Below are positions 49,359 to 59,156 of a stretch of DNA of 64,000 nucleotides, one piece after another; within the stretch, counting starts at the first letter, position 1, and every line of letters starts with the position of its first letter. The stretch spans positions 2,108,001-2,172,000 of the forward strand of contig JADJBK010000006.1 in assembly GCA_016703745.1 (NCBI GenBank). The letters are read 5' to 3'. Source of the DNA: Nitrosomonas sp. (GTDB taxonomy: Bacteria; Pseudomonadota; Gammaproteobacteria; Burkholderiales; Nitrosomonadaceae). The notes beneath the pieces are model-generated. The model did not search any database and had not been told where the DNA came from. It was given only the letters and a program-made list of their open reading frames with translations. Made by a program: the position numbers and the translations under genes.

Positions 49359-50168
49359 GTGGCGGTCAAAATAAAAACGAAAGAAGAAATCGAAACTATG
49401 CGGGTGGCAGGTAGGCTGGCAGCAGAGGTTCTTGATTATATTGAGCCATTTGTTCAGCCTGGAGTCACTACCGGCAAACTCGACGAACTGTGTCACCACT
49501 ATATGGTGGATGTCCAGAAAACTATTCCGGCACCACTGAATTATGCGCCACCGGGTTATAGTCCATTTCCAAAATCGATCTGTACTTCGGTGAATCATCA
49601 GATATGCCATGGTGTGCCGGGGGAGAAACGACTCAAGGACGGGGATATTGTCAATATCGATGTGACGGTAATTTACGAAGGTTATCATGGGGATACGAGT
49701 CGCATGTTTTTTATCGGTCAGCCGTCTATTCAGGCAAAAAGACTTTGTGAGTTAACTTTTGAGGCTATGTGGCGTGGAATCGAAACTATTCATGCCGGAA
49801 GTCGGCTGGGTGATATTGGGCATGCTATTCAACAGCTGGCGGAACATGCAGGTTATAGCATCGTAAAAGAGTTTTGTGGACATGGGGTGGGTGCGCAGTT
49901 TCATGAGGATCCACAGGTGTTGCACTATGGACGTCCCGGTACCGGAATGGAATTGAAGCCAGGTATGGTAATTACGGTTGAACCCATGATTAATGCGGGA
50001 AAGGCGGCAATCAAGTCGCTGCCGGATGGCTGGACAATCATTACCAAGGATAGAAGTCTGTCGGCGCAGTGGGAACATACTGTACTGGTCACGGAGAACG
50101 GATATGAGGTGCTGACAGTTTCTGCCGGTACGCCAGCCAAACCGGTCTATTGTTATGCGACCAGATAA
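49359..50168 (+). CDS. map: Methionine aminopeptidase, type I
   Basis: This enzyme removes the N-terminal Met from nascent proteins. The 269-residue protein has metal ligands in [19 protein letters not shown] (two Asp), [18 protein letters not shown] (His), [10 protein letters not shown] (Glu) and [12 protein letters not shown] (Glu). It starts with GTG at 49359, preceded by ACGGGAG. It leads map-rph-rdgB-hemW. Confidence 0.95.
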   Translation: MAVKIKTKEEIETMRVAGRLAAEVLDYIEPFVQPGVTTGKLDELCHHYMVDVQKTIPAPLNYAPPGYSPFPKSICTSVNHQICHGVPGEKRLKDGDIVNIDVTVIYEGYHGDTSRMFFIGQPSIQAKRLCELTFEAMWRGIETIHAGSRLGDIGHAIQQLAEHAGYSIVKEFCGHGVGAQFHEDPQVLHYGRPGTGMELKPGMVITVEPMINAGKAAIKSLPDGWTIITKDRSLSAQWEHTVLVTENGYEVLTVSAGTPAKPVYCYATR

Positions 50169-50197
50169 CTTCCCTTTTCCAGAGATCACTAAACATA

Positions 50198-50929
50198 ATG
50201 AAGACTATATCGCGCTGTAATGATCGTTCTCCAACCCAGCTTCGTCCCGTTAAACTGACCCGTGGCTATACGCGTTATGCAGCGGGTTCGGTGCTGGTCG
50301 AATATGGTGAAACCAAGGTATTGTGTCAGGCGAGTGTTATTGAAAAAATACCCCCTTTTCTTAAAGGTAAAGGTCAGGGGTGGCTGACGGCGGAGTATGG
50401 CATGTTGCCCTGCTCAACAGGGGAACGCATGCAACGCGAGGCCGTAAAAGGCAGTCAGTCTGGGCGCACTATGGAAATCCAGCGCTTGATCGGTCGCGCA
50501 CTCCGCGCGGTGGTGGATTTGAGCAAACTTGGTGAGCGTACTGTGCAGATCGATTGTGATGTTATTCAGGCCGATGGCGGTACGCGTACCGCAAGTATTA
50601 CCGGCGCATTTGTCGCATTGTGTGACGCGGTACGGGTGCTGTTGACGCAGGAAGCCATTCAGTTCAGCCCTGTTTTAGATCACGTTGCCGCGACTTCAGT
50701 TGGTTTGGTGAAGGGCTGTCCGCTGCTGGATCTGGACTACGCCGAGGATTCTAGCTGTGATACAGACATGAATGTCGTGATGACCGGCAAGGGCGGTTTG
50801 ATCGAAATTCAGGGTACGGCCGAAGGCCAGACCTTTACTCGTCAGGAACTGGATGCAATGCTTGATCTCGCTCAGCAAGGGATTGCGGAGCTGATTAATC
50901 TGCAAAAACAGGCGCTTGCTTCCGGGTAA
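50198..50929 (+). CDS. rph: Ribonuclease PH
   Basis: This is a phosphorolytic 3'-5' exonuclease that trims tRNA 3' ends. The 243-residue protein has [53 protein letters not shown] and [24 protein letters not shown], read in pieces, all characteristic. The ATG at 50198 is used, since a frame start at 50150 lies inside map. It shares one base with rdgB (TAATG). Confidence 0.95.
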   Translation: MKTISRCNDRSPTQLRPVKLTRGYTRYAAGSVLVEYGETKVLCQASVIEKIPPFLKGKGQGWLTAEYGMLPCSTGERMQREAVKGSQSGRTMEIQRLIGRALRAVVDLSKLGERTVQIDCDVIQADGGTRTASITGAFVALCDAVRVLLTQEAIQFSPVLDHVAATSVGLVKGCPLLDLDYAEDSSCDTDMNVVMTGKGGLIEIQGTAEGQTFTRQELDAMLDLAQQGIAELINLQKQALASG

Positions 50930-51549
50930 TGAGCAACTTTACTATGCAACCTTATTTTGAAAAAATTATTCTAGCCAGTGGTAATGCCGGTAAATTAACC
51001 GAGATTCAGCAAATTCTTGGGCCACTTGGAATTGAAGCTATCGCGCAGTCAGTTTTTACGGTGCCTGAAATCGATGAACCATTCGATACGTTTCTGGAGA
51101 ACGCCTTGCTTAAGGCGCGTCACGCCAGTCGGCTGAGTGGTCTGCCTGCGCTTGCGGATGATTCCGGTATCTGTGTCAATGTCTTGCATGGTGAGCCTGG
51201 CGTGCGTTCGGCACGTTATGGGGGAGAGCCGAAGTCGGATGAGCGCAACAACCAGATGTTGGTGCAGGCACTGGAAAATCACTCCGACCGTAGCGCCTGT
51301 TTTTATTGTGTGCTTGTCTTGGTAAGACATGCCGCCGACCCCCAGCCTATTATTGCGGATGGCTGCTGGCAGGGACAAATTATTTCGCAGCCTCGTGGCA
51401 TGAATGGGTTTGGTTATGATCCGTATTTCTTTTTGCCAGACCTGGGAAGGACATCAGCCGAATTGAGCTCTGAGCAAAAAAATCAACTGAGCCATCGTGG
51501 CCGGGCTTTGCGCAAGCTGGTAGATATACTGGCAGAACATCGAAATTGA
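50929..51549 (+). CDS. rdgB: XTP/dITP pyrophosphatase
   Basis: This enzyme removes non-canonical purine nucleotides (dITP, XTP) from the pool. The 206-residue protein shows ILASGNAGKLTEIQQIL, ALADDSGICVNVLHGEPGV, the catalytic SARYGGE, NGFGYDPYFFLP and SHRGRALRKLVDIL. The ATG at 50929 overlaps the rph stop by one base. Confidence 0.95.
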   Translation: MSNFTMQPYFEKIILASGNAGKLTEIQQILGPLGIEAIAQSVFTVPEIDEPFDTFLENALLKARHASRLSGLPALADDSGICVNVLHGEPGVRSARYGGEPKSDERNNQMLVQALENHSDRSACFYCVLVLVRHAADPQPIIADGCWQGQIISQPRGMNGFGYDPYFFLPDLGRTSAELSSEQKNQLSHRGRALRKLVDILAEHRN

Positions 51550-51592
51550 TGGCTGTCTGGTTATCCCTGCTATCACAGTATCAGGCCGGTAA

Positions 51593-52840
51593 ATGATGAG
51601 TATTAATCCCCTTTCTCCATCGCCTCTTTCCCCCAGATTGATAGAGTTACCTCCGTTGAGTCTCTATATCCATCTGCCTTGGTGTATCAAAAAATGTCCG
51701 TATTGTGATTTCAACTCGCATGCTATGGACAGACAAACTGATTTACCTGAAGAAGCCTATGTTGCTGCGCTGAAACGGGATCTTGAAATGGCGTTACCTG
51801 CTATCTGGGGACGACCCGTCATCAGTGTGTTTTTTGGGGGGGGCACACCCAGCCTGTTTAGTGCCCAAGCCATTGATGCAATTTTGTCTCATGCCAGAAT
51901 GTTGTTACCGTTCGTACCATCTGCTGAAATTACGCTGGAAGCCAACCCCGGTACGTTTGAGGCACCGAAGTTTGCGGATTTTCGTGCAGCAGGTATCAAC
52001 CGCTTATCGATTGGTATCCAGAGTTTCAATCGAAAACATTTGAAGGCATTGGGGAGAGTACACGATGATCTCGAAGCGTGGCGGGCAGTGGAAATGGCCT
52101 GTCGCTATTTTGATAACGTCAATCTGGATCTGATGTATGCCTTGCCTGAGCAAACTCTGGCAGAAGCGCAAAAGGATATCGAACAGGCCCGCACCTGCGA
52201 TGTGCGGCACCTGTCGGCTTACCACCTGACGCTTGAACCCAATACCTGGTTCTATCAGCATCCTCCTGACCTGCCGGACGACGATCTGAGTGCCGACATG
52301 CAGGAAATGATAGAACAGTTTCTGGCTGAACAAGGCTATGGTAATTACGAAATTTCTGCTTTTGCGAAATCAGGGTGGGAGTGCCGGCATAACCTCAATT
52401 ACTGGCAATATGGTGATTATCTGGGTGTTGGTGCCGGTGCGCATACCAAGATCAGTTCTCGTGAGAAGATCGTGCGTCAAATGCGCCATAAGCATCCACG
52501 GCAATATCTTGAACAATCGGCGAATATCCCGAAGGAGGCAGCAGCATTCATCGTGCGGGAACATGAAGTGGCTTCGCGCGATCGGGTATTCGAGTTCATG
52601 ATGAATGCGCTGCGTCTGACAGAAGGGTTTGCACCGGCACTATTTCAGAGTCATACCGGTCTGGCACTTTCTGCATTACAAAAACAGCTTGAAGTCGCAG
52701 AACAGCAGAATCTGATCATCTGGACACATGACCGAATTCGCCCCACTCTTCGTGGTAGACGTTATCTGAATGATTTGCTGGGAATATTTTTCCAGAATGA
52801 TGCGCTCTCACTCGATAAGGCAACTATTGATCTGATCTGA
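51593..52840 (+). CDS. hemW: Radical SAM HemW-type protein
   Basis: HemW is a heme chaperone of the radical SAM family, once annotated as oxygen-independent coproporphyrinogen oxidase. The 415 residues include the cluster motif LYIHLPWCIKKCPYCDFNSH with Cys31, Cys35 and Cys38, then VFFGGGTPSLFS and SIGIQSFNRKHLKALGR. It lacks the extra N-terminal part of HemN. It follows rdgB by 43 bp, a common order (rph-rdgB-hemW). Confidence 0.93.
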   Translation: MMSINPLSPSPLSPRLIELPPLSLYIHLPWCIKKCPYCDFNSHAMDRQTDLPEEAYVAALKRDLEMALPAIWGRPVISVFFGGGTPSLFSAQAIDAILSHARMLLPFVPSAEITLEANPGTFEAPKFADFRAAGINRLSIGIQSFNRKHLKALGRVHDDLEAWRAVEMACRYFDNVNLDLMYALPEQTLAEAQKDIEQARTCDVRHLSAYHLTLEPNTWFYQHPPDLPDDDLSADMQEMIEQFLAEQGYGNYEISAFAKSGWECRHNLNYWQYGDYLGVGAGAHTKISSREKIVRQMRHKHPRQYLEQSANIPKEAAAFIVREHEVASRDRVFEFMMNALRLTEGFAPALFQSHTGLALSALQKQLEVAEQQNLIIWTHDRIRPTLRGRRYLNDLLGIFFQNDALSLDKATIDLI

Positions 52841-53063
52841 TCAGCATGATTTGGCGTGGGGGGCTTTTTATGGGTACGTACACCTCTCAATGGTGGTATT
52901 TTTGATTTCGGGTAGCTACGCTTGCCAGTCGCTTCTGACCGCTTTTTTTGATGCGCTGTTATACTTCGCTCATCCGCTTTGTGGATCGTCAATTCCACAG
53001 CGCCTTGAAGAGACTGGAACTATTGCGTATGGTTTTTAGTTAACTGATATATAGAAATATTCT

Positions 53064-53951
53064 ATGCATGTTCAGAACATTGGCTTTATTGGCCTGGGTA
53101 TTATGGGAAAACCCATGGCAAGCCGCTTGCTTCAGTATGGTTATCCGGTTTTTCTCTACTCCCGTAGTGGCGTGCCTGATGAGCTGATCTCCTCAGGAGG
53201 CTATGCTTGTTGTTCTGCGGTCGAAGTTGCCGAGAAAGCAGATATGGTTATTCTGATGTTGCCGAATACGGTAGATGTAGAAGAAGTTCTGTTTGCTGAT
53301 AACGGTGTGGCCGTTGGCCTGACCGCCGCCAGGCTGCCCGAATTATCAAATCGTAAAATCGTTATTGATATGAGTTCCATCTCTCCGGGCGAGACCCGTC
53401 GTTTTGCCAGCTGTATAGCCGAACTGGGGCATGATTATGCTGATGCACCGGTTTCTGGCGGTCAGACTGGTGCGCAGCAAGGCACATTGACGATCATGGT
53501 GGGCGCCACCTTGGCAGTATTTGAAAAAATACAGCCTATACTGGCACGGATGGGGCAGCACATCACTCACATCGGTCAACCTGGAAGCGGGCAGATCTGC
53601 AAAATGGCTAACCAGATTGTGGTGGCCGGTACCTGTGTAAAAAATATCCGTCAGGCGTTAATGGGTGGATTTGCGGCGTCCCGGATACTTGATGTGCATG
53701 GAGAGCGGATGATCAATCGTAATTTTCAGCCTGGGTTTCGCATTGATCTGCAGGTCAAAGATCTTGATATTGTCTTGGCGTGCGCAGCGGAACTGGGCAT
53801 CAGCCTGCCTAATACTGCGTTGACGCAATCACTTTATCAGGCCTGTATCGCGCAGGGTGACCAGCTGCTCGATAATTCCGCGATTGTGCGTATTTTAGAA
53901 AAGATTTCCAATCACGAAATCACGCCACAGACCACACATGCTATCCCGTGA
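53064..53951 (+). CDS. 2-hydroxy-3-oxopropionate (tartronate semialdehyde) reductase-like
   Basis: This 295-residue member of the beta-hydroxyacid dehydrogenase family has an NAD(P) loop IGFIGLGIMGKPMASRLLQYG (read with a GxGxxG, residues ~9-14), VIDMSSISPGETR, the substrate loop DAPVSGGQTGAQQGTLTIMVG and the catalytic Lys in GQICKMANQI (~residue 172). It overlaps glcD by 14 bp, so it belongs with the glycolate oxidase genes. That context supports tartronate semialdehyde reduction to glycerate in photorespiratory salvage rather than hydroxyisobutyrate metabolism. Confidence 0.85.
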   Translation: MHVQNIGFIGLGIMGKPMASRLLQYGYPVFLYSRSGVPDELISSGGYACCSAVEVAEKADMVILMLPNTVDVEEVLFADNGVAVGLTAARLPELSNRKIVIDMSSISPGETRRFASCIAELGHDYADAPVSGGQTGAQQGTLTIMVGATLAVFEKIQPILARMGQHITHIGQPGSGQICKMANQIVVAGTCVKNIRQALMGGFAASRILDVHGERMINRNFQPGFRIDLQVKDLDIVLACAAELGISLPNTALTQSLYQACIAQGDQLLDNSAIVRILEKISNHEITPQTTHAIP

Positions 53952-55392
53952 ACTGATCAGGCAGTTACTGGCCATTCTGCCCTCGGATTCGGTTCTGTAT
54001 GAGGCAGAGGATCTGGGGCCTTATGAATGCGATGCGCTTTCTATTTACCGCCAGTTACCGCTGGCTGTTGTATTACCACGCACCGAAGCGGAAATTGTTA
54101 AAATTCTGCAACTCTGTTACCGCGAACGGGTGCCGGTGGTGGCGCGCGGGGCAGGAACGGGGTTATCAGGCGGTGCGCTGCCGCATGCACAGGGAATATT
54201 GCTCTCTCTGGCAAAGCTCAATCAAATCATTGAAATCGATCCCATGGCCTGTACTGCCAGAGTACAGCCGGGCGTGCGCAATCTTGCCATCAGCCAGGCG
54301 GCCAGTATCCATGGGCTCTACTATGCGCCCGATCCGTCATCGCAGATTGCCTGCACGATCGGCGGCAATGTGGCTGAAAATTCTGGGGGCGTACATTGCC
54401 TGAAATATGGTCTGACCGTGCACAATATTCTAAAGCTGCGTGTGCTGACCATCGAGGGGGACGAGATTGAAATCGGTGCCGAAGCATATGATAGCCCAGG
54501 GTATGATTTACTGGCCTTGTTGACAGGTAGTGAAGGCATGCTGGGTATTATCACGGAAATCACCGTTAGGCTGCTGCCCAAACCCGAGGCAGCCCAGCTG
54601 GTGATGGCAACATTCTCCGATCTGGCTGAAGCTGGCGAAGCGGTTGCCAGCGTCATTCAGTCAGGGATCATTCCTGCCGGGATGGAACTGATGGACAATT
54701 TGACCATTGGTGCCGTTGAAGATTTTATTCAAGCCGGCTACGACAGGCAAGCTGCCGCAATCCTGCTGTGCGAATCGGATGGTATGGCGGCAGAGGTTGC
54801 TGCTGAAACTGAGAAAATCGGGCAAATTCTGCGTGCAAGTGGGGCAATCAAGGTAGAAATTGCTCAGGATGAGGTGCAGCGTCAGCGTTTGTGGGCAGGG
54901 CGAAAGGCAGCATTTCCGGCAGCCGGCAGAATTTCTCCAGACTACTATTGTATGGATGGCACCATCCCACGTAAACATCTGGCACGGGTGCTGGCGCAGA
55001 TTGAGCGGCTTTCAGCAGAATTCAGCTTGCGTTGCATGAATGTGTTTCATGCAGGAGACGGCAACCTGCATCCGTTGATTCTTTATGACGCCAATCAGCC
55101 CGGTGAGCTGTGCAAAGCAGAAGCATTTGGCGCGCGTATCCTCGAGATCTGTATCGCGTCAGGCGGTACTATCACGGGTGAGCACGGGGTTGGAATAGAA
55201 AAACTTGACCAGATGTGCCTGCAGTTCAGCGATGCCGAGCGTGAGTTGTTTTTAGCCATCAAGACTGCTTTCGATCCACAGGCGCTTCTTAACCCAGGTA
55301 AAGCGATTCCCAGTCTGCATCGCTGCGCTGAGTTGGGCGCCATGCACGTGCATCACGGACAAACCCGCTTCCCTGATCTGCCGAGATTCTGA
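53938..55392 (+). CDS. glcD: Glycolate oxidase FAD subunit GlcD
   Basis: This 484-residue FAD-linked subunit oxidises glycolate to glyoxylate. The FAD-binding motifs are PVVARGAGTGLSGGALPHAQG, YAPDPSSQIACTIGGNVAENSGG and LLTGSEGMLGIITEITVRLLP (each in part). The C-terminal NVFHAGDGNLHPLILYD and SGGTITGEHGVGIEKL carry the active-site histidines. It works with GlcE and GlcF at the membrane and gives electrons to quinone. Confidence 0.95.
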   Translation: MLSRELIRQLLAILPSDSVLYEAEDLGPYECDALSIYRQLPLAVVLPRTEAEIVKILQLCYRERVPVVARGAGTGLSGGALPHAQGILLSLAKLNQIIEIDPMACTARVQPGVRNLAISQAASIHGLYYAPDPSSQIACTIGGNVAENSGGVHCLKYGLTVHNILKLRVLTIEGDEIEIGAEAYDSPGYDLLALLTGSEGMLGIITEITVRLLPKPEAAQLVMATFSDLAEAGEAVASVIQSGIIPAGMELMDNLTIGAVEDFIQAGYDRQAAAILLCESDGMAAEVAAETEKIGQILRASGAIKVEIAQDEVQRQRLWAGRKAAFPAAGRISPDYYCMDGTIPRKHLARVLAQIERLSAEFSLRCMNVFHAGDGNLHPLILYDANQPGELCKAEAFGARILEICIASGGTITGEHGVGIEKLDQMCLQFSDAERELFLAIKTAFDPQALLNPGKAIPSLHRCAELGAMHVHHGQTRFPDLPRF

Positions 55393-55419
55393 ATCTTGAC
55401 AGATTATTAATTTTCTATC

Positions 55420-56490
55420 ATGTCCTCGATCCTGGAATCATTTACTGACGCGGTCAAACAGGCCGCAGAGAAGCGGCAGACACTTTACATCAAAGGGGGC
55501 AGCAGCAAATATTTTTATGGTATTCCACCTTTGGAAGATACGTTGCCGCTTGATGTCACGGGTAATCTGGGAATTGTCGATTATGAGCCCAGCGAGCTCA
55601 TCATCACCGCACGTGCCGGTACGCCTCTGCACGAAATAGAGAATACATTAGCGCAGCATGGACAGATGCTGGCCTTCGAGCCACCCCATTTCGGGCAGTC
55701 GGCCACACTTGGGGGATGTGTCGCTACTGGACTTTCCGGACCACGACGCGCCTATGCGGGCGCCGTGCGTGATTTCGTTCTTGGTGTTCGGATCCTGGAT
55801 GGGCAAGGCAGGGTAATGTCCTTTGGTGGTCGGGTCATGAAAAACGTTGCTGGTTACGATGTTTCCCGTCTCATGGCGGGATCAATGGGAACGTTGGGCA
55901 TCCTCCTGGAAGTGTCACTCAAGGTTCTGCCAAAACCAGCCACGGAACGTACACTTTGTTTGGTAACAACCATGGCGCAGGCACTGGAGCTAATGCGTTA
56001 CTATGCAACCCGACCCTTACCTGTTTCTGCCACATGCTATATCGATGGGCGATTGTACGTCCGTTTATCTGGAATGGAAACCGCCGTTGCCGCCGCGCAG
56101 GAGCAGCTGAGAGGTGAGGTGGACGAGGATGGAGAAACATTTCTGGAGTCGATTAGACATCATACTCATCCCTTTTTTCATAGCCGACCCGTCCTGTGGC
56201 GACTATCGGTCAAAGCGACGACGGCACCGTTGTCACTGCCTGGTGAGCAGCTGATTGAGTGGGGTGGGGCATTACGCTGGTTTGCACCTGCGGAAGCTAT
56301 CGCAGCGGATGAAGTGCGCAGACTGGCTGCTGCTGCGGGTGGGCATGCCACGTTATTTTACGGCGACAGAGCGGGTACGTCGGTATTTCAACCTTTATCA
56401 CCAGTGTTGCAGAGAATGCATCAGCGTTTAAAACAGCAATTTGACCCGGCGGGCATCCTGAACCCGCGCCGTATGTTCCCGGAATTCTGA
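55420..56490 (+). CDS. glcE: Glycolate oxidase subunit GlcE
   Basis: This is the second FAD-binding subunit, 356 residues. It has the FAD_binding_4 core KGGSSKYFYGIPP, EPSELIITARAGTPLHEIE, FGQSATLGGCVATGLSGPRR and MKNVAGYDVSRLMAGSMGTLG. It ends with DPAGILNPRRMFPEF. It lies between glcD and glcF with 27-bp and 1-bp gaps, a compact operon. Confidence 0.95.
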   Translation: MSSILESFTDAVKQAAEKRQTLYIKGGSSKYFYGIPPLEDTLPLDVTGNLGIVDYEPSELIITARAGTPLHEIENTLAQHGQMLAFEPPHFGQSATLGGCVATGLSGPRRAYAGAVRDFVLGVRILDGQGRVMSFGGRVMKNVAGYDVSRLMAGSMGTLGILLEVSLKVLPKPATERTLCLVTTMAQALELMRYYATRPLPVSATCYIDGRLYVRLSGMETAVAAAQEQLRGEVDEDGETFLESIRHHTHPFFHSRPVLWRLSVKATTAPLSLPGEQLIEWGGALRWFAPAEAIAADEVRRLAAAAGGHATLFYGDRAGTSVFQPLSPVLQRMHQRLKQQFDPAGILNPRRMFPEF

Positions 56491-56491
56491 C

Positions 56492-57730
56492 ATGCAGACA
56501 CAGCTTGAAGATGGCATCAGAAACACACCTGCAGGGAAAGAAGCGGATGCCATTCTGCGCAGCTGCGTTCATTGTGGTTTTTGTCTTGCTACCTGTCCGA
56601 CCTACCAGCTATTGGGGGATGAGCTCGACAGTCCGCGTGGCAGGATTTATCTGATTAAGCAGCTTCTGGAGGGCGCAGAGGCAACACAGAAAACGCAGCG
56701 ACACCTTGATCGCTGCCTGACCTGCCGTGCCTGCGAGACGACATGTCCTTCCGGGGTTCAGTACGGTCGGCTACTCGATATTGGCCGTCACCAGGTGGAG
56801 CAGCAGGTTGAACGCAGGCTCCACGTAAGACTGATTCGGTACGCTTTGAGAAAGATCTTGCCAAATCGCCGGATTTTTGTGGCACTCATGACAGCTGCGC
56901 GTATCGCCAGACCGCTTATGCCGGCAAAGCTAAAAAAAAGTATTCCGCCTGTATCCAAAGAAATCAATCTGCCTGTGGAGGGAAACGGCCAGCGTGTCAT
57001 GCTGGTGCTGGACGGCTGTGTTCAACCGGTTCTTAAACCAGCGATTAATCTGGCCACCAGCCGGGTACTTAAAAGAGTGGGCATTGATCTCGTTAGTGCA
57101 TCACAGGCCGGTTGTTGCGGCGCGCTTGCCTATCACCTCAATGCACAGGATGAAGGATTGGATGCGATGCGACGGAATATTGACGCATGGTGGCCTTATG
57201 TCGTGCACCCGAACAAACCAGCGGAGGCGATCGTTATAACCGCAAGCGGTTGTGGCGTGACCATCAAGGAGTATGGACACCTGCTACGCCATGATGACCG
57301 GTATGCAGAGAAAGCAGCCCGTATTTCAGCGCTGGCGAAGGATATTGGCGAGGTAATGGCTGCTGAAAAAAACCATCTTGCTACTTTGATGAGAAACAAT
57401 ACGTATTTACCGCATATTGCTTTTCATTCACCCTGCACCTTGCAGCATGGCATGCGCCTCAACGGTGTAGTTGAAGAGCTGCTTCAGGCCTTGGGTTTTA
57501 AACTGGCGAGAATTGCCGATGCTCACCTTTGCTGTGGTTCCGCTGGCACCTATTCTCTGCTGCAACCACAGCTATCGCGGCAGCTGCGTGATAATAAACT
57601 GGCTGCATTATGTCAGGAAAAATCAGCGCTGCTGGCAACTGCCAATATCGGCTGTCTGATGCATTTACAGGCGGGTACAGATAAACCAGTGAAGCACTGG
57701 ATAGAACTGCTGGATGAAGCATTGCCGTAA
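56492..57730 (+). CDS. glcF: Glycolate oxidase iron-sulfur subunit GlcF
   Basis: This 412-residue protein has two 4Fe-4S motifs, CVHCGFCLATCPTY (residues ~25-38) and CLTCRACETTCPSG (~75-88). Two CCG domains follow (AGCCGALAYHLN, HSPCTLQHGMRL and ADAHLCCGSAGTYS). It passes electrons from GlcDE to the quinone pool. The stop TAA at 57728-57730 coincides with the GTAA terminus of the IS66-type repeat, so the extreme C terminus may have been set by that insertion. Confidence 0.95.
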   Translation: MQTQLEDGIRNTPAGKEADAILRSCVHCGFCLATCPTYQLLGDELDSPRGRIYLIKQLLEGAEATQKTQRHLDRCLTCRACETTCPSGVQYGRLLDIGRHQVEQQVERRLHVRLIRYALRKILPNRRIFVALMTAARIARPLMPAKLKKSIPPVSKEINLPVEGNGQRVMLVLDGCVQPVLKPAINLATSRVLKRVGIDLVSASQAGCCGALAYHLNAQDEGLDAMRRNIDAWWPYVVHPNKPAEAIVITASGCGVTIKEYGHLLRHDDRYAEKAARISALAKDIGEVMAAEKNHLATLMRNNTYLPHIAFHSPCTLQHGMRLNGVVEELLQALGFKLARIADAHLCCGSAGTYSLLQPQLSRQLRDNKLAALCQEKSALLATANIGCLMHLQAGTDKPVKHWIELLDEALP

Positions 57731-57918
57731 CCGTCCAGCGCTCCCACCTATCTTTCCTGCTGTTTAGTGATTGAATAAACGCTGGTGTAAGCGGTAGCAA
57801 TTCATCGATGCGGTTATTGGGCCAGGTGGGTAGTTTGGCGAGGGTGTCTGCAAGCCATGCGGCGGGATTGAACCGCCCCGGGTTTTGAGGAGGCTCCAAA
57901 TCTTGAGAGAATGGAGCC

Positions 57919-58242
57919 ATGAACAAATTAAACAAATATTCGCCTGAAGTAAAAGCACGCGCAGTCCGTCTGGTGCAAGAGCATCGCAGTGAGTACCCTT
58001 CGCTGTGGGCGACGATAGAATCGATAGCGCCAAAGATTGGCTGCGCACCACCGACACTGCATGATTGGGTAAAGAAGCACGAGATCGACACAGGCTTGCG
58101 AGATGGTGTCACCAGTGAAGAACGCGAGCGCATCAAAGCACTGGAGCGTGAAGTCAAGGAATTACGTCGCGCCAATGAGATACTGAAACTGGCCAGTGCT
58201 TTTTTTGCCCAGGCGGAGCTCGACCGCAAACTCAAATCCTGA
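57919..58242 (+). CDS. IS3 orfA, copy 2
   Basis: This is a 107-residue DNA-binding protein with a helix-turn-helix (residues ~25-60) and a coiled-coil zipper (~75-100), identical to the copy at 46.2-46.5 kb. A TTTTTTTG heptamer at 58200-58207 near its end is the probable -1 frameshift site to make OrfAB. Confidence 0.94.
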   Translation: MNKLNKYSPEVKARAVRLVQEHRSEYPSLWATIESIAPKIGCAPPTLHDWVKKHEIDTGLRDGVTSEERERIKALEREVKELRRANEILKLASAFFAQAELDRKLKS

Positions 58243-59147
58243 GATCATTCATTGACCGGCATCGCGACACCCACGGAGTCGAGCCTATCTGCAAGGTATT
58301 GCAGGTCGCTCCGTCGGGATATCGACGTCACGTTGTCGAACTGCGTAATCCGGCATTGCGCTGTGCCCGAGCTATTCGCGATGACGATCTGATGCCGCAG
58401 ATACAACGAATCTGGCAGGCCAATCTGCAGGTTTATGGTGCCGACAAGGTATGGCGACAACTTAAGCGCGAAGGAATACAGGTAGCTCGTTGCACTGTTG
58501 AGCGGCTGATGAAACGGTTGGGGCTGGAAGGTGTACGGCGCGGCAAGGTTGTCCGCACGACGGTTCCGGACAAGGCACTGCCGTGCCCACTGGATAGGGT
58601 CAACCGGCAATTCAAGGCAGATCGCCCAAACCAGTTGTGGGTGTCGGATTTCACCTATGTTTCCACCTGGCAGGGCTGGCTGTATGTCGCGTTCGTCATC
58701 GACGTGTTTGCCCGGTGCATCGTGGGTTGGCGGGTCAGTTCCAGCATGCACACAGACTTCGTGCTGGATGCGCTGGAGCAGGCGTTATACACCCGGCAAC
58801 CGGAGCTGGGTGCTTTGATTCACCACAGCGACAAGGGCTCCCAGTATGTCTCTATCCGTTATACGGAGCGACTTGCCGAGGCCGGGATAGAGCCGTCGGT
58901 TGGCAGTAAAGGAGATAGCTACGACAACGCACTGGCCGAAACGATCAACGGGCTTTACAAGACTGAATTGATTCATAAGCAAGGGCCTTGGAAAAACAGG
59001 GAATCCGTTGAATTGGCGACGTTGAACTGGGTGTTCTGGTTCAATCATCAGCGTTTGCTCGGACCTATCGGCTATATACCTCCAGCAGAAGCTGAGGCAC
59101 AATACTATCGGCAGTTAGCCAACTCGGATTCTGCCAGTGTTACTTAA
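58200..59147 (+). CDS. IS3 orfB integrase, copy 2
   Basis: The frame, -1 to orfA, is open from the T7 run to 59147. It reads [20 protein letters not shown] before the usual [10 protein letters not shown]. The DDE core has Asp in [11 protein letters not shown], Asp in HHSDKGSQY and Glu in [15 protein letters not shown]. It is expected only as an OrfAB fusion by frameshift; a short internal-start product could begin near 58299. The gene is intact, unlike copy 1. Confidence 0.92.
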   Translation, partial: FFCPGGARPQTQILRSFIDRHRDTHGVEPICKVLQVAPSGYRRHVVELRNPALRCARAIRDDDLMPQIQRIWQANLQVYGADKVWRQLKREGIQVARCTVERLMKRLGLEGVRRGKVVRTTVPDKALPCPLDRVNRQFKADRPNQLWVSDFTYVSTWQGWLYVAFVIDVFARCIVGWRVSSSMHTDFVLDALEQALYTRQPELGALIHHSDKGSQYVSIRYTERLAEAGIEPSVGSKGDSYDNALAETINGLYKTELIHKQGPWKNRESVELATLNWVFWFNHQRLLGPIGYIPPAEAEAQYYRQLANSDSASVT

Positions 59148-59156
59148 ACTAAATAG

